This document shows, piece by piece, positions 22,656 to 30,838 of a DNA stretch of 49,279 bases. Position numbers and translations under genes: made by a program. How positions within the stretch are numbered: position 1 is the first letter of the stretch; each line of letters starts with the position of its first letter. This DNA comes from a virus. A model generated the notes under the pieces. The model was not told the origin of the DNA. It searched no databases and worked only from the letters and a program-made list of their open reading frames with translations. The stretch lies in IMG/VR virus record IMGVR_UViG_3300027749_000163, positions 1-49,279 of that record. The stretch is one strand, 5' to 3'.

Positions 22656-23336
22656 ATGGGAGAGTTATTAAATAGGTTAAAAGAACAAGACAAAAATATT
22701 GCTGAAAATTACAAAAGTAATACGATGCTTTTCTATGAGGGATATCAAAAGACTTCAAAAGAAATTATGAGTATTAGAGTTGGGCAGATGCAATTAGGTG
22801 GATTTTATTTTCTACAATATCAAGACGATTCTAATTGGATGCAATACTCACCAGTATTTACGGTCGATTTTAGAAAATTTGATAATTTAGTTGTAATTTA
22901 TGCTTTAAATCTAAATTTTATACCATTACAAGTTAGGGCAACTATATTTGATAGATATATTACTAAAAAAGATTTAGAAGGAGATACTTTATTAAAAACT
23001 GATTATCAAGCGGTGTATAAAGTTTTATTACAATATGGTTATGAATATGCTTTAGTTGAATATAATATGAAACAAATTCAACAAGTTCATAAAATAAAAA
23101 ATTCTCTAATACCACAATTTTTATATTCTGGGTTTCCAAAAAATAAATATGACCCAAAAAAACTATATAGTATTTGGAAAAAGAAAATAAACGATAGAGA
23201 TAAAAGACATAATGAGATGATGAATTCTGTTATAGATGATTTCTATAATCTGGAAAAAGATATTTCAAATGATTATGATGCATTAGAAAAGCATATAGAA
23301 AGAGTTAGGAAATCTTATGAAAAATATGGTAAATAA
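22656..23336 (+). CDS. Conserved-type phage structural protein next to portal
   Basis: 226 residues. The N-terminal part has GQMQLGGFYFLQYQDDSNWM, then QYSPVFTVDFRKFDNLVVIY, then ALNLNFIPLQVRATIFDRYI. It parallels a family in T4-like cyanophages (GxLxxFxYDPK...LPYYDxFPLVxPL...FLGLNLHYLPxxxR). The remainder is helical and Lys-rich, ending in a coiled coil. Function unknown; its place upstream of the portal and a TATATACTA element suggest a virion or assembly role. Confidence 0.65.
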   Translation: MGELLNRLKEQDKNIAENYKSNTMLFYEGYQKTSKEIMSIRVGQMQLGGFYFLQYQDDSNWMQYSPVFTVDFRKFDNLVVIYALNLNFIPLQVRATIFDRYITKKDLEGDTLLKTDYQAVYKVLLQYGYEYALVEYNMKQIQQVHKIKNSLIPQFLYSGFPKNKYDPKKLYSIWKKKINDRDKRHNEMMNSVIDDFYNLEKDISNDYDALEKHIERVRKSYEKYGK

Positions 23337-23377
23337 TAAAACCGGCTAATAGCCGGTTTTATTATTTACCATATTTT
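23321..23377. terminator. Very long terminator palindrome
   Basis: 27-bp perfect arms with loop AAT; core ACCGGCT/AGCCGGT. The arm covers the last five codons and the stop of the gene ending at 23336, and the other arm mirrors them. Confidence 0.85.
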
Positions 23378-23439
23378 AATATATAATGGCTAATATACAA
23401 GATTGTTAAAATAGGAAGGACGCAACTTGTAATATATAA

Positions 23440-23487
23440 AATAATTAAAAATAATTAAATAAAAAATAATTAAATAAAAAATAATTA
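23440..23487 (+). repeat. AT-only tandem repeat in portal leader
   Basis: Three to four copies of a ~15-base unit (aataattaaataaaa) directly upstream of the portal ATG. It contains only A and T and forms an unstructured A-rich leader; the stretch between 23378 and 23492 holds no gene that I can support. Confidence 0.65.
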
Positions 23488-23492
23488 AAAAT

Positions 23493-25238
23493 ATGGCAAG
23501 TTATAATCCAACAAATCAGGGCAATATGAATATTGCCGCCGCAGCTGGTGAAAATAAAGGAGTATTCAACAGATTACTTAGAAATTTAAGTAGTTTTGGT
23601 ATGAAATATGATGATATGATCGCTAGAAATACCGTAGGTATAGGTATGAATGAAGATCCTTTATCACAGAAAAATAATTCTATGTATGACTTTTTTAGCC
23701 AAAGAGCTGTAGCTCAGGTTTTAAACAAAAAGTCAATACCTTATTTAGATAAATCATATTCAGATAAAAGAAGAATATTAAGAGAATATTCTATTAAAGA
23801 TTTAATAAGAGATTACATCGCAATTGTATCGGATGAGTGTATCATATTCAATGGTCAAGACTTTTGTAGTCCAAAACCTTTGTCTAGTAATTACTCATCT
23901 GATATAAGAAATAAATATCAAGAATATTTTGAAAAGATATATAATAGATTTGGGTTCTCAGATGGCATCACAGCATGGAATATGATGCGAGATTTCTTAA
24001 TTGATGGTTTTGTAGCTATGGAAATTGTATGGGATGATAAAAAACAAAATATTATCGCATTTAATAGAATGCGTCCTGATACATTAGTTCCTTCATATGA
24101 GCCTACAATAGGTAATTTATGGATACAATATCCAGAAGATCCACAATTAAGAAGAATATTTCTAGATTCGCAATTAGTGTTTATATCTTATACTACTCAA
24201 AATGATTTTACAGAAACTTCTTATATAGAAGGTTTAATTAAACCTTATAATCAATTGAAGATAATCGAGCAAACAAGAATAATGTATAATATTATTAATG
24301 CTCAGATTTATCAAAAATTTACTATACCAACTAAAGGTTTATCAAGGCAAAAGGCTGAGGAACAAATCGGTCAGTTAATAGCTAATTATTCCGAACATAT
24401 TGAATGGGATGATTCTTTAGGTACATTAAGTATCAATGGTAGTAAACATTTACCTTACAATAAACAATTATGGTTTCCAGATGGTGATCAGGGAACACCA
24501 GCATTTGAATTAGTATCTCCAACTGGTAATGACTTAAATGAGGAAACAACTTTGAAATATTTTTCTAATGCATTAAAGAGAGCTTCTAAAATTCCATTCC
24601 CAAGATTTGAAATGGAAAGTGGTGGTGGTAGTATATTTACTATGGATTCAGCTGATGTGAGTCAGGAAGAACAACAATTTGCTAATTTTGTCGGAAGACA
24701 AAGAGCTAATTTTAAAGAAATAATAACTAAGCCTTTAAAATTACAAATGTGTATGGAATTTCCAGAATTAAAAGATGATGAAATATTTTTAAATCAAATT
24801 GATATAGTATTTAGTTCTAATCAAACTATCGAAGAATGGAAAAGAATCAAAACATATACAAAGAAAATAGAAGCGGCTACTAATATACTTGCTTTCCAAA
24901 AAGCAGACGGCACACCATATTTTCACGTTGATTTCATTGTTACTAATATATTAAAATTATCTCAACAAGAAATTGAAGAAAATAATGCCTTTTGGCTCAA
25001 AGCTAAAGCAGCTGGTGCAGCTCCTGGTGCACAAGGTGCAGCTCCTGGTGGAGAAATGGGTGGTGCTCCTGGTGGAGAAATGGGTGGACAAGTAGGTGGT
25101 CAAACACCACCAGCACAAGGTGGACAAGTAGGTGGTCAAACACCACCAGCACAAGGCGGACAAGCAGGAGCGCAGACTCCTCCACCACAGGGTGGGCAAG
25201 CAGGCGCACAAGGTGGGACAACTGAATTTGAATTTTAA
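23493..25238 (+). CDS. Portal protein, gp20-like
   Basis: 581 residues (T4 gp20 is 524). The phrase RRILREYSIKDLIRDYIAIV (about 90-109) and the core WNMMRDFLIDGFVAMEIVWD, then FNRMRPDTLVP, then EGLIKPYNQLKIIEQTRIMY are those of T4-type portals; the segment with MESGGGSIFTMDSADVSQEE follows. It forms the dodecameric head vertex through which the terminase pumps DNA. The last ~75 residues are an unusual low-complexity tail of GGQVGGQTPPAQ-type repeats, absent from T4. A short Ala-rich start (NIAAAAGENKG) is also unlike T4. Confidence 0.88.
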   Translation: MASYNPTNQGNMNIAAAAGENKGVFNRLLRNLSSFGMKYDDMIARNTVGIGMNEDPLSQKNNSMYDFFSQRAVAQVLNKKSIPYLDKSYSDKRRILREYSIKDLIRDYIAIVSDECIIFNGQDFCSPKPLSSNYSSDIRNKYQEYFEKIYNRFGFSDGITAWNMMRDFLIDGFVAMEIVWDDKKQNIIAFNRMRPDTLVPSYEPTIGNLWIQYPEDPQLRRIFLDSQLVFISYTTQNDFTETSYIEGLIKPYNQLKIIEQTRIMYNIINAQIYQKFTIPTKGLSRQKAEEQIGQLIANYSEHIEWDDSLGTLSINGSKHLPYNKQLWFPDGDQGTPAFELVSPTGNDLNEETTLKYFSNALKRASKIPFPRFEMESGGGSIFTMDSADVSQEEQQFANFVGRQRANFKEIITKPLKLQMCMEFPELKDDEIFLNQIDIVFSSNQTIEEWKRIKTYTKKIEAATNILAFQKADGTPYFHVDFIVTNILKLSQQEIEENNAFWLKAKAAGAAPGAQGAAPGGEMGGAPGGEMGGQVGGQTPPAQGGQVGGQTPPAQGGQAGAQTPPPQGGQAGAQGGTTEFEF

Positions 25239-25279
25239 AAAAGAAAAAACCTTAACATTAGTTAAGGTTTTTTCTTTTT
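25238..25279. terminator. Bidirectional terminator
   Basis: 19-bp stem AAAAAGAAAAAACCTTAAC / complement with loop ATTA. It carries the stop and the Lys-Pro codons of the convergent minus-strand gene. Confidence 0.85.
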
Positions 25280-25642
25280 AGGGTTATCTACACCATATTT
25301 TTCTATTAATGTAGTTTGTATTTTATTTCTTATTTCTTTACTTTGTATCGGATAATCTACACCGTAACTTTCATTTAAAGATTTTCTTCTTTTATGCTCA
25401 GAACATTTACGGCAATTATATTCACCCCATACATTGTCATATTTTATGTAATTTTTATACATAACTTCTTTTTCTTTGCCGCAAAAATCACATTTGCATA
25501 AAATTTTATAGTGACTACCAGTAGATAAAAGTCCCGGTGGAATAACTATAGTGTCACCAATACTAACGCTATAACCACATTCTTCATAGTGTTCATAATT
25601 AGATTCATTTATTTTAACGGTAACTTCTTTTGTTAGTATCAT
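25262..25642 (-). CDS. Zinc-ribbon protein, probably a homing-endonuclease fragment
   Basis: 126 residues. A four-Cys zinc ribbon (CKCDFCGKEKE ... YNCRKCSEHKRR) is followed by two copies of a DNA-binding unit, SYGVDYPIQSKEIRNKIQTT then EKYGVDNPKK. This unit is typical of phage endonucleases, where a nuclease domain follows; here the gene ends within the second unit in a terminator. It may be a truncated homing endonuclease beside the portal gene, or a stand-alone DNA-binding protein. Confidence 0.65.
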   Translation of the reverse strand: MILTKEVTVKINESNYEHYEECGYSVSIGDTIVIPPGLLSTGSHYKILCKCDFCGKEKEVMYKNYIKYDNVWGEYNCRKCSEHKRRKSLNESYGVDYPIQSKEIRNKIQTTLIEKYGVDNPKKKKP

Positions 25643-25662
25643 TGATTTTTTATTTTTATATA

Positions 25663-26004
25663 TTATAAAACAACACCTCTAAGTTTATTCTTAGATTTTA
25701 GATTTAATCCTAAATTTGTTTCATTAATAAAATATGGTTTAAGATGAATATTTTCTAAGTTTATACTATTAGTTATAACTCTCGCATGATTTCCTAATTT
25801 TGAATCAGTGAATTCAATAATAGCAGACATTTTGTCTTTTTCCACAATAATTTCTTTTATATTATGTGTAACATCATTTAATTTTATATATTCTCCATTA
25901 AAAATATCTTCAATTGTTCCAAACAATTTATTATTATCTATACTTCCGTAATAGAGAGGTAATATACTCTCATTTATTATCGGATAAATTTCTATTTTAT
26001 ACAT
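25663..26004 (-). CDS. Hypothetical protein
   Basis: 113 residues, probably beta-rich, with LYYGSIDNNKLFGTIEDIFN and KDKMSAIIEFTDSKLGNHAR. No motif recognised and no membrane segment. It is divergent from the protease-scaffold gene across about 156 bases; that gap holds the late element at 26131 and two copies of aaaaagtcc (26039, 26093) but nothing else that I can name. Confidence 0.6.
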   Translation of the reverse strand: MYKIEIYPIINESILPLYYGSIDNNKLFGTIEDIFNGEYIKLNDVTHNIKEIIVEKDKMSAIIEFTDSKLGNHARVITNSINLENIHLKPYFINETNLGLNLKSKNKLRGVVL

Positions 26005-26130
26005 ATATCTTATATATAATTATTTAAAAATGTTTATAAAAAGTCCGCACTATTTTATATTCTATTGTAATCCCCAAGGATGTTAATGATAAAAAGTCCA
26101 TCGTTTTTAAAATAGGCATAAAAGGTATGA

Positions 26131-26140
26131 TATATATACT
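26131..26140 (+). promoter_or_regulatory. Putative late promoter for protease-scaffold gene
   Basis: TATATATACT followed by ATAA, 30 bases before the ATG at 26161. Confidence 0.5.
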
Positions 26141-26160
26141 ATAAAAATAAACTATAACAA

Positions 26161-28296
26161 ATGAAACCAGTAATGATTATTGAAAACAATAATAATCCAT
26201 TAAGTTTAAATGAGGAATTTGTTAGTTCTAATGGTAAGAAGTCTTATTTATTAGGTGGTACTTTCACTGAATTCGATATTAAAAATCGTAATGAAAGAAT
26301 ATATACTGCCCCAAGATTTCTACCATGCTTAGAAGAACTTAACTACAGAATAACTAACATGGGTGTTTATGGTGAATTTGACCATCCAGATGTATTTGAT
26401 ACTTCTTTACAAAGAGCTTCACACGTTGTGAAAGAAGCTATTTTTAATAAAGAGGCAAATAGAATTGAGGGTAAAATTCAATTATTATCAACATTTTGGG
26501 GAAAAGAAGCAAGAGCATTGGTTGAAGACCAGTGTCCTATTTTCGTTTCTTCTAGAGCAGCAGGTGTTACCGAGAATGACGGAACTGTAACTCTTAAAAA
26601 ATTATTCACTTATGACATCGTAGCTGACCCAGGTTTTGGTTCCGCTAAAATGAGTTCAATAAATGAATCTTTAAATTATTCAAATAACTCTAATTTCAGA
26701 ATCTATGAAATGAATGACGAGTCAAAAATTAATGATATTTTCAACATGAACAACAATGATTATGTTACAAAAGAACAAATCTCTGATTATTCTAACCATT
26801 TAATTGACGAGATAGCTAAAATTAAGAAATCTGTAAATGAAGCCGTTAAAAAGGGTAATATGGATCCTAAAAAGTTGGAAAAACTTCTTGAATACTACGA
26901 AGTATTAAACAGCACTAACTCTCAAATGGTTAAATATTTAGACTATTTAGCTGAAACTGTACAAGTAGTGGTTAATGAAAATAAAAATTTAAGAGAAACT
27001 TCTGAAAAATTAATTCAACATAATGACTACTTAACTGAAAATCTTGAAAAAGCTATCGGTTATAGTGAATATATTGCTGAAAAAGTTGATCAAAATATTG
27101 TTTATGTTGAACACATTGCTGAAAACTTAGATAAAACTATTGGTTATACAGAATATATTGCTGAAAACTTAGATAAAACTATTGCTTATGGTGAATATAT
27201 AGCTGAAAACTTAGATAAAACTATTGCCTATGGTGAGTATATCGCTGAAAACTTAGATAAATCTATCGCTTATGGTGAGTATATCGCTGAAAACTTAGAT
27301 AAATCTATCGCTTATGGTGAATATATCGCTGAAAGTGTAGATAATGCAATTGCCTATTCGGAATATTTAGCTGAACATGTTGAAGGCAACATTGCTTACT
27401 CTGAATACATTGCTGAACATTTAGATGAAAATATCGCTTATGGTGAATATATTGCTGAAAACTTAGATAAAGCTATTTCTTATGCTGGTTTAATTTCAGA
27501 AAAATTAAATGGTAATAAAATTAATGAAGATGCATCATCTTCTGCAATACCAACATTAGAAGAGTGGGGGTTTGAAAATGAAATAGAAGAACCAACTTCA
27601 TTCGAAACTGAAGAAGTATTGGAAGAAGAACCAACTGAAGAAGCACCAATATTTATTGATGCACCTTCAATTGAAGTTACTAACGAATTACCAACAGTTG
27701 ATGCTCCTATGGTTGACGTAACAAATGTTACTATCGAAACTACTGAAGCTGAACCAGCTATTCCTTCATTTACAGGTGAATCTGATTCTCAATTATCTTC
27801 ACAAATAGATAATTTAATTGCTGAGGCTAAAAAACGTAAAGCAGTTGAATCAAATGATTTACATTTCTTAAAGTTCTTAAATAAGTCACAAGTTGATAGC
27901 TACTATAGCTTAACAAATGAAGAACAAGAATCTGTTAAAATACATATTAACGGTAAATCTTACTTCAACAATGGTGACGTTTTAAAGCTAGTTCAAGAAG
28001 CATTATCAGTTAAATCTGAAACTATGGAAGAAAAAATTGTAAGATTAATTCCAGAATCAGTTAAACCTATGTGGGAAAATTTAAATGAATCTGCAAAGAA
28101 ATCAATTTTATCTCAAGCTAAATTAGGTTATGATTTAACAACTGAATCTTCAATTGAACATTTCTGGTATACTAGAAATTTAAAGAAAAATGAATCTACT
28201 AAGACTTTAGTAAACCATGATTCTTTAATCCAAGAAGATAAACTTTCAGATAAAGATGTTAATTCAATCTTAGAAAGAATTAAGAGTTTAAAATAA
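26161..28296 (+). CDS. Prohead protease (gp21-like) fused to a repetitive scaffold domain
   Basis: 711 residues. Residues ~20-165 are a gp21-type serine protease: GEFDHP with His75, VSSRAAG with Ser130/131, and YDIVADPGF with an Asp. T4 gp21 is only 212 residues and the scaffold gp22 is separate. Here the chain continues into ~540 residues that look like a scaffold core: a coiled coil, about eleven 14-residue repeats of the type YIAENLDKTIAYGE (about 289-444), an acidic Pro/Glu/Thr linker and a helical C-terminus. [LI]-N-E sites, the T4 cleavage type, occur at E18, E169 (right after the protease), E456 (right after the repeats) and near the C-terminus, so the fusion could cut itself into parts. 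Confidence 0.85.
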   Translation: MKPVMIIENNNNPLSLNEEFVSSNGKKSYLLGGTFTEFDIKNRNERIYTAPRFLPCLEELNYRITNMGVYGEFDHPDVFDTSLQRASHVVKEAIFNKEANRIEGKIQLLSTFWGKEARALVEDQCPIFVSSRAAGVTENDGTVTLKKLFTYDIVADPGFGSAKMSSINESLNYSNNSNFRIYEMNDESKINDIFNMNNNDYVTKEQISDYSNHLIDEIAKIKKSVNEAVKKGNMDPKKLEKLLEYYEVLNSTNSQMVKYLDYLAETVQVVVNENKNLRETSEKLIQHNDYLTENLEKAIGYSEYIAEKVDQNIVYVEHIAENLDKTIGYTEYIAENLDKTIAYGEYIAENLDKTIAYGEYIAENLDKSIAYGEYIAENLDKSIAYGEYIAESVDNAIAYSEYLAEHVEGNIAYSEYIAEHLDENIAYGEYIAENLDKAISYAGLISEKLNGNKINEDASSSAIPTLEEWGFENEIEEPTSFETEEVLEEEPTEEAPIFIDAPSIEVTNELPTVDAPMVDVTNVTIETTEAEPAIPSFTGESDSQLSSQIDNLIAEAKKRKAVESNDLHFLKFLNKSQVDSYYSLTNEEQESVKIHINGKSYFNNGDVLKLVQEALSVKSETMEEKIVRLIPESVKPMWENLNESAKKSILSQAKLGYDLTTESSIEHFWYTRNLKKNESTKTLVNHDSLIQEDKLSDKDVNSILERIKSLK
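27025..27490 (+). repeat. 42-base coding repeats (14-residue helical repeat)
   Basis: About eleven copies of a 42-base unit encoding [E]YIAENLDKTIAYG-like peptides. The three central copies are nearly identical in DNA and the outer ones diverged, as expected for growth by recombination in the middle. 14 residues equal two heptads of an amphipathic helix. Confidence 0.88.
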
Positions 28297-28312
28297 TTTA
28301 AACAAAATTAAT

Positions 28313-28345
28313 AAATAATCCTCTCTTCTAAAGGGAGGATTATTT
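28313..28345 (+). terminator. Intrinsic terminator
   Basis: AAATAATCCTC ... GAGGATTATTT hairpin between the protease-scaffold gene and the capsid gene. The remaining gap up to 28477 holds only the late element. Confidence 0.75.
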
Positions 28346-28442
28346 CTTTGATATATATTTATAACACATAAAATGTGTAGTTATTATAAGGTAAACAAAC
28401 TATAAAAAATCCACTCTTGATAAAATAAAGGTTTTTAAAAGT

Positions 28443-28452
28443 TATATATACT
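28443..28452 (+). promoter_or_regulatory. Putative late promoter for major capsid gene
   Basis: TATATATACT followed by TTATAA, 35 bases before the ATG; the leader after it is almost only A. Confidence 0.5.
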
Positions 28453-28477
28453 TTATAAAAAAAAATAAAAAAAAATT

Positions 28478-30271
28478 ATGAATCACATTCGTATAGACAA
28501 ACAAAAAGCTATTAACAAATGGGCTCCAGTATTGGAAAACATGGGCGTTATTGGCGAAGACAGAATCGATTGGATGGCGGAATATGCTGAATATCATGCA
28601 ATTAATGAAAACGCATATGCTAACGTATCAAACGTATCAGGCTTAGGTACAATTACCGCACCACAAGCATCATTATTACCAGGTACTACAATAGGTACTA
28701 ACTGGGGAACAAATACAGCAGGTTCTGGTAACGGCGGTACATTAGGTTCTGGTGACTTAGGACAAAACTTATTACCAGTTGCGATGAAAATTGCTGCTCA
28801 AACAATAGGTTTAGATTTAGTTGCTGTAAAGCCAACTCCAGGTCCTAAAATGGACTTACTTTATATTGATTTCCAATATGACGAAGGTAACATGGGTAGT
28901 TCAGATGAAAGACCAACAGTATTTAAACTAGATTTTACAAGTGTAACAAACACTTCTACTTTTACTGGTACAGTTTCTACTGCTTTATCTGCAGCTTCTA
29001 TTATTCAATCAGTAGGTGGCTTAACTAAATTAGATGGCACACCAGCAAGAATTTTCACTAAGATTAATAATAATCCAGGTACTTTCTCTAATAACTCTAA
29101 CTTATATTGGACTACAGTTGATCCAAATACTGCTGGTTTAAGCGTAGCTGGTATCGTAGAATTCTTAGGTTATTCTAGAATTGATGGTTATCCAATGTTC
29201 AGAGCGTACAAACAAGCAAATACTGCTCAAACATTAGCTTATCCTTATGTAGGATCAACTACATCTGCTAACACAGTATGGGGCTTTGATCCACAAAGAA
29301 ATACTTTCAGTGCAACATCATCAATGTTATCTCAAATATCTCAAGCATTTGGTGTTGCGTTTAGCGGAACATTAGTTATATCTTTAATCTCAGCTTTAGA
29401 AGATCATATTCCAGGTTATGTATCAAACTTTAATGGTGGTGGTAGATATCCAATGGATCGTGCTCAAGAAGAAAATATCTATGCGGGTCAAATTGGTCCA
29501 AAGATTTCTTCTAAATCAATCGCTGTTGGTACAATTGAAGTATCTTCTGCATTAAGAAGAACAGAAATTGAAGATATTAAAGCTAACACAGGTATGGACA
29601 TCGTTCAAAAAATGGAATCAATCCTTGTTAATGAATTATCTCAAACAATTTCTAAACAAATCGTTGGTAAAATCTTCGAAATGGGTGGTTTAAACAGACA
29701 ATCAGCTCCTCTTTATGTTGGTAATACTGCTTACAACTCTATTTCAAGTGCTACAATATTCGACTTAGATACTGCTTACGTTCAAGCTGGACCAGGTGGT
29801 GAAACTACACACGCTGTACAAAGAAAATTAATCACTAAAATGGTTCACGCTTCTAACTACATCGCAACAGAAGGTCGTGTAGGCCCTGCACAATTCGCAG
29901 TAACAAATGGTGCTCTTGCAGCTTCTTTAATGGATATAGCTGGTTACACAATTAACCCTCTTAAATCTAAATTAAATAGCTCTGGACAACTTTATCCAGT
30001 AGGACAAATTGGTGATATTCAAATATATGTTGATCCATATATGAAGTATAATGATAATAGAGTTGTTATTGGTAGAAAGAATAACCCAGACCAACCAGGT
30101 ATCATATTTGTACCTTACTTAATGGCACAATCAATCAGCATCATCTCTGAAGCAACATTTGCTCCAAGAATGCTTTTAAGAAGCCGTTATGCAGTAGCAG
30201 AAGTGGGTTGGTATCCACAAAAGCAATTTATGACTATCGTTGTAAATGACGCAGCTCAATACCTTAACTAA
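28478..30271 (+). CDS. Major capsid protein, gp23-like
   Basis: 597 residues (T4 gp23 is 521). The N-terminus parallels T4 gp23: a helix with INKWAPVLENMG (compare LLNKWKPLLEGEG), then a Gly/Thr/Ala-rich segment, then LLPVAMKIAAQTIGLDLVAV and PTPGPKMDLLYIDFQYD (T4: ..PTGQVFALRAVYG). The C-terminal half has RRTEIEDIKANTGMDIVQKM and VGPAQFAVTNGALAASLMDI, which are HK97-fold hallmarks of this family. I-N-E at 42-44 is a probable maturation site, comparable to T4 cleavage after E65. More GC-rich at wobble positions than neighbouring genes, as expected for high expression. Confidence 0.92.
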   Translation: MNHIRIDKQKAINKWAPVLENMGVIGEDRIDWMAEYAEYHAINENAYANVSNVSGLGTITAPQASLLPGTTIGTNWGTNTAGSGNGGTLGSGDLGQNLLPVAMKIAAQTIGLDLVAVKPTPGPKMDLLYIDFQYDEGNMGSSDERPTVFKLDFTSVTNTSTFTGTVSTALSAASIIQSVGGLTKLDGTPARIFTKINNNPGTFSNNSNLYWTTVDPNTAGLSVAGIVEFLGYSRIDGYPMFRAYKQANTAQTLAYPYVGSTTSANTVWGFDPQRNTFSATSSMLSQISQAFGVAFSGTLVISLISALEDHIPGYVSNFNGGGRYPMDRAQEENIYAGQIGPKISSKSIAVGTIEVSSALRRTEIEDIKANTGMDIVQKMESILVNELSQTISKQIVGKIFEMGGLNRQSAPLYVGNTAYNSISSATIFDLDTAYVQAGPGGETTHAVQRKLITKMVHASNYIATEGRVGPAQFAVTNGALAASLMDIAGYTINPLKSKLNSSGQLYPVGQIGDIQIYVDPYMKYNDNRVVIGRKNNPDQPGIIFVPYLMAQSISIISEATFAPRMLLRSRYAVAEVGWYPQKQFMTIVVNDAAQYLN

Positions 30272-30286
30272 TATAAAGTTAAATAT

Positions 30287-30326
30287 AATAAAAAAGTCCT
30301 TCTTGAAAAAGAAGGCTTTTTTATTT
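30287..30326 (+). terminator. Terminator after major capsid gene
   Basis: AAAAAAGTCCTTCTT GAAA AAGAAGGCTTTTTT with one wobble pair, 16 bases after the stop codon. Confidence 0.85.
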
Positions 30327-30378
30327 TTAGCTATTTTTACCATTTAATAATTTAATATATAATAAAAACAATTTATTT

Positions 30379-30777
30379 ATGTCTATACCATATTTTAATA
30401 TAAATTCTATGACCTATTCTGGTGGCACAGTATCATTTAATGCGGATTATTCCAATTTTTTAGGTGGTGCTTCTATTAGTATAGCTGGATTTTGGACAGG
30501 CGTGACATTATCTTATGCTAATTCATTTGGTATAAGGTCAACTTATACATTTTCATTAAGTTTATCAGCTTCAACTACTTATAATTTAACATTTTCTTTT
30601 TTAAAATCACCTTATATAAATTATCCACTAAACCAACCACAAGGAATTGGATTAACTGGTGGTACATCATTCCTAAATGGTGGATATCCGTATAATACGG
30701 GTATATATAATCCAGGTGGATATGGAACTTTATATCAAGTTAATCGTGTTGTGGAAACTTATACATTTAGGACATAA
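30379..30777 (+). CDS. Beta-rich putative capsid surface protein (paralogue 1)
   Basis: 132 residues, Ser/Thr/Gly/Tyr-rich and almost free of charge, predicted all-beta. The first 18 residues (MSIPYFNINSMTYSGGTVSF) align with the start of the next protein, showing common origin. A Gly/Pro/Tyr stretch (GGYPYNTGIYNPGGYGT) precedes the end. Directly downstream of the major capsid gene, it is a good candidate for a decoration protein or head fibre; no Hoc/Soc signature is visible. It has an AT-rich element (aatatataata near 30352) upstream. Confidence 0.68.
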   Translation: MSIPYFNINSMTYSGGTVSFNADYSNFLGGASISIAGFWTGVTLSYANSFGIRSTYTFSLSLSASTTYNLTFSFLKSPYINYPLNQPQGIGLTGGTSFLNGGYPYNTGIYNPGGYGTLYQVNRVVETYTFRT

Positions 30778-30806
30778 AAACTAATAAAAATGCATTTTAA
30801 AAATAA

Positions 30807-30816
30807 TATATATACT
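30807..30816 (+). promoter_or_regulatory. Putative late promoter
   Basis: TATATATACT followed by ATAA, 32 bases before the ATG at 30839. Confidence 0.5.
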
Positions 30817-30838
30817 ATAACAAAATAAAAATATAACT

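Noticed and set aside
26039-26102. Repeated aaaaagtcc upstream of the protease gene and a similar aaaaaatcc before the capsid gene
   Set aside because: Too short in AT-rich DNA to be meaningful by eye; no structure is apparent.
27025-27490. Regular 42-base repeats as a possible CRISPR array
   Set aside because: The repeats are in frame, contiguous without spacers and code for a helical protein.
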